Virus record (IMG/VR): IMGVR_UViG_3300042507_006786
Span: 1-43,013 of that record
Origin: a virus
Length of the DNA: 43,013 nucleotides
Direction: 5' to 3' (one strand)
Shown: positions 41,261 through 43,013 of the stretch, piece after piece
How the letters are laid out: each line of letters begins with the position of its first letter
Numbering within the stretch: the stretch's first letter is position 1
The notes under the pieces: generated by a model
What the model was told of the DNA's origin: nothing
What the model saw: only the letters and a program-made list of their open reading frames with translations
Database searches by the model: none
Position numbers and translations under genes: made by a program

Positions 41261-41288
41261 ACAATAGCCCCCGTTTCCGTCGAGTCAA
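41261..41288 (-). promoter_or_regulatory. Candidate early leftward promoter
   Basis: On the minus strand, TTGACT (41,283-41,288), a 16-base spacer, and TATTGT (41,261-41,266). Two near-consensus boxes; the -10 differs from TATAAT at two positions. It drives the early operon starting at 41,179. Palindrome copy 5 lies 36 bases upstream of the -35 box. Confidence 0.6.
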
Positions 41289-41324
41289 CAGAAATATACG
41301 GATTTGTTGTCGGAAAGTTGTAAG

Positions 41325-41342
41325 ACCTGCCATGTGGCAGGT
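41325..41342. repeat. Dispersed 18-bp palindrome, copy 5
   Basis: ACCTGCCATGTGGCAGGT, the reverse complement of copy 2. It lies upstream of the early promoter and just before the TCAACATCC repeats. Confidence 0.9.
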
Positions 41343-41368
41343 TTATGCAATTGGCATTCTGTCGCCGC

Positions 41369-41431
41369 TCAACATCCACAAGTCAACATCCGATGCGTGT
41401 CGGCATGGCGTTTCCGCGTTGGTCAACATCC
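41369..41431 (+). repeat. Three TCAACATCC direct repeats
   Basis: Perfect nonamers at 41,369-41,377, 41,383-41,391 and 41,423-41,431, start-to-start spacings 14 and 40. The first and third are extended to the 12-mer TCAACATCCACA. Iteron-like, next to an AT-rich stretch. Protein binding is unknown. Confidence 0.7.
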
Positions 41432-41486
41432 ACAGCTTGCCCTGGCCCCGCCCCCGCGCCGCCCGCCGCGCCGCGCGCGCGGGCGA

Positions 41487-41506
41487 CCCCCACCCCCACC
41501 CCCACC
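41487..41506 (-). repeat. C-run cluster (G runs on minus strand)
   Basis: Three runs of five C, separated by single A, followed by CC (41,487-41,506); two more C runs lie at 41,446-41,455. The minus strand therefore reads as repeated G5 tracts. Three tracts plus GG give a marginal quadruplex. Confidence 0.5.
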
Positions 41507-41510
41507 GAGC

Positions 41511-41560
41511 CGACCCGAGCCGACCCGAGCCGACCCGAGCCGACCCGAGCCGACCCGAGC
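41511..41560 (+). repeat. Five perfect tandem CGACCCGAGC decamers
   Basis: Five contiguous exact copies, with partial copies at 41,504-41,510 and degenerate copies to 41,576. The ten-base period puts all copies on one face of the DNA helix. It is not coding in any credible gene. Could be a binding array or replication slippage product. Confidence 0.9.
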
Positions 41561-41615
41561 CGAGCCGAGCCGACCCAGTCGCCTGAGAAAATCGCGAACT
41601 GGAGCGCGTTTACTG

Positions 41616-41645
41616 TTGACGCAATGGCAAGTCTGCCGATACACT
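41616..41645 (+). promoter_or_regulatory. Candidate rightward promoter
   Basis: TTGACG (41,616-41,621), an 18-base spacer, and TACACT (41,640-41,645). It resembles a sigma-70 promoter and would start transcription about 55 bases before the AAA+ gene at 41,709. Confidence 0.55.
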
Positions 41646-41708
41646 CCGCAACGGGACAGCCCGCGCACGGTGCGCGGATGCCCCAACAGACCTAGCAGAG
41701 GAACACCA

Positions 41709-42614
41709 ATGGCAACTATCAAGACCGCAGCCGCAGCCGAAACCGCCCCCATCATCCGATGCCAGTATGTGCGAGACATCCCGACTACCGACCCGTTCTA
41801 CAGCGTGCCGCCGGACTTCCTCGCAGGGCTGATCGGCTGCGCCGAAACGGGTACGCCCGTCTGCCTGATCGGGGCAGCAGGGACAGGAAAGACGGAGGCC
41901 GCCCGCGAGGTTGCCGCGCGTCTCGGTCGCCCGTTCGTAAAGGTCGATGCAAGCGCGGTTACCTTCGCTAGCGATTGGTACGGCAATCCCACCGCGACCG
42001 AGGGCGGGCGGATCGGTTGGCAAGACTCCATCCTCGTCTCTGCCCTTGCGGATCCGACCGCCGTGATCCTGATCGACGAACTGAACCGCGCCGACAGCCG
42101 CGCACTAAACGGCCTACTCGGCCTACTCGACCGCACGGCGATGGTTCAATTCCCCCAACGAGCCGAGCCTATCCGCCGCGCGCAGGGAGTCGCCATCTTC
42201 GCTAGCGCCAATGTCGGAGTCGAGTACGCGGGAACTGGCGCACTCTGCCGCGCACTCAGCGACCGCTTCCAGATGTACGAAACGGACTACCTCACCGTAA
42301 CCGAAGAGGCTTCGCTCTTGCGCTCTCGCGTTGGCTGCAACGCCACAACCTCGCTTGAATGGGCGAAACTGGCCGCGCATACCCGCTCCGCTTCTTGGAT
42401 CGACCTTGGAGGGATGCCGATCAGCACCCGCGCCCTGATCGATGCCGCACGACTCGCAGAGGTCTACGCGAGTCGCGGCAATCCGCGCAATATTGCGCTC
42501 CGCGCTCTCCTCACTCGTCAGCCACGCGAAACCTACGGCGGCGCGGCGGGCAGCAAGTCGCCGCGCGAGAGGCTCAGCGCATGGGTGACGGCGAACACGC
42601 CCAACCTGCTGTGA
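41709..42614 (+). CDS. MoxR-like AAA+ ATPase
   Basis: A 301-residue protein of the MoxR/CbbQ branch of AAA+ ATPases, which remodel or chaperone partner proteins. Walker A GAAGTGKT (55-62), Walker B VILIDELN (119-126), sensor 1 N168 in FASANVG and a probable arginine finger R186 in ALSDRF are all in place. Upstream GAGGAA supports ATG 41,709; the long open frame before it runs through the promoter and repeats and is rejected. Nearly all Arg codons are CGN with one AGG, unlike the terminase. No VWA-type partner is recognised; the next gene is unknown. Confidence 0.85.
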   Translation: MATIKTAAAAETAPIIRCQYVRDIPTTDPFYSVPPDFLAGLIGCAETGTPVCLIGAAGTGKTEAAREVAARLGRPFVKVDASAVTFASDWYGNPTATEGGRIGWQDSILVSALADPTAVILIDELNRADSRALNGLLGLLDRTAMVQFPQRAEPIRRAQGVAIFASANVGVEYAGTGALCRALSDRFQMYETDYLTVTEEASLLRSRVGCNATTSLEWAKLAAHTRSASWIDLGGMPISTRALIDAARLAEVYASRGNPRNIALRALLTRQPRETYGGAAGSKSPRERLSAWVTANTPNLL

Positions 42615-42634
42615 TCCGATCCACGGAGGAACCA

Positions 42635-43013
42635 ATGCCAACTATCACAATTGACAACATCCACGATATGCGCCCGATGCCATCAATCGCGCGAATGGCG
42701 CGGCTGCTATCGGGTTCCATGTGGAGGCCGCGCGACTGGAACACGGAAACGCCGCAGACTGTCGCAGACGATGCGGTTGCGTTCCTGCGCTGCGCCGGAC
42801 TCGTGTCCTTCACACGGAACAAGGCCGCGATTCGCCGCGTGATCGTTTCCGATGTTCCGCCGCGCCAGAGCGACCATCGGAAAGCGCCCCGCGAAAACAT
42901 GGGGTATGTGTACGCTCCGATCAATCTCATTCTCCGAGGGCGCACGGCGCACCTCCATGACATGGAATCGGATTCCCTAGACGGCGCGCTCGACCTGATC
43001 GCGGGATGGATGC
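42635..43013 (+). CDS. Truncated hypothetical protein at window end
   Basis: Open from ATG 42,635 (GAGGAA upstream) to the edge, 126 codons and one base. MPTITIDNIHDMRPMPSIAR opens it. No family recognised. If the window is circular, the frame continues six codons past position 1 and stops at a TGA, giving about 132 residues. It may be co-transcribed with the AAA+ gene 20 bases upstream and could be its partner. Confidence 0.6.
   Translation, partial: MPTITIDNIHDMRPMPSIARMARLLSGSMWRPRDWNTETPQTVADDAVAFLRCAGLVSFTRNKAAIRRVIVSDVPPRQSDHRKAPRENMGYVYAPINLILRGRTAHLHDMESDSLDGALDLIAGWM

Larger units (their letters stand above)
41180..41708. other. Divergent control region / candidate origin
   Basis: A 529-base intergenic region between the leftward early operon and the rightward AAA+ gene. 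It contains the leftward promoter (41,261-41,288), an AT-rich stretch (about 41,264-41,325), palindrome copy 5, three direct TCAACATCC repeats, a C-run cluster, five tandem decamers and a rightward promoter (41,616-41,645). The mixture of AT-rich DNA, iteron-like repeats and a palindrome is typical of replication origins or complex operators. No gene is visible. Confidence 0.6.

Noticed and set aside
41369-41576. CRISPR array
   Set aside because: Repeats are 9-10 bases, contiguous or irregular, without spacers of uniform length.
41304-41708. Upstream extension of the AAA+ gene
   Set aside because: Translates the palindrome, C runs and tandem decamer; a good start with GAGGAA exists at 41,709.

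Overview
The window looks like an almost complete, perhaps complete and circular, genome of a tailed double-stranded DNA bacteriophage. It carries a large terminase, portal, scaffold, major capsid protein, a block of virion and tail genes, a lysis cassette and a recombination/replication operon. I see no sheath, baseplate or tape-measure protein. Instead there is one gigantic 4,070-residue polyvalent protein next to an 871-residue protein, which fits a short-tailed (podovirus-like) virion with large internal or ejected proteins. GC content is near 60 % over most of the sequence. A small lipoprotein in the lysis cassette suggests a Gram-negative host, but the host cannot be named from the sequence. 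I found no integrase, tRNA or CRISPR array.

Layout. (1) 288-7,698, rightward: DNA packaging and head genes. (2) 7,719-7,750: a long hairpin between converging operons. (3) 31,911 down to 7,753, leftward: lysis cassette, small virion proteins, head-tail adaptor candidate, tail proteins, a protein with 66 cysteines, the 871-residue and 4,070-residue proteins, and a 50-residue ribbon-helix-helix-like protein. (4) 31,912-32,391: a structured non-coding spacer with the terminator of the next operon. (5) 41,179 down to 32,392, leftward: early operon of mostly unknown small proteins, an XRE repressor-like protein, a Cas4-like nuclease, a RecT annealing protein, a ParB-like protein, an SF2 helicase, a Toprim primase and a RusA-like resolvase. 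(6) 41,180-41,708: a divergent control region with opposed promoters, short direct repeats and a tandem decamer. (7) 41,709 to the right edge, rightward: a MoxR-type AAA+ ATPase and a truncated gene. These two have different codon use and abut GC-extreme DNA that continues at the left edge.

How it works together. The early operon supplies a helicase, a primase, a nuclease/annealase pair and a resolvase, but I recognise no DNA polymerase. Replication is therefore probably recombination-dependent and uses host polymerase. Late genes fall in two converging blocks. No endolysin was recognised; the only possible peptidase is an HExxH motif inside the giant protein.

The most striking signal is an 18-bp palindrome, ACCTGCCAYRTGGCAGGT. 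It occurs five times, plus one degenerate copy, mostly at the borders of these gene blocks.
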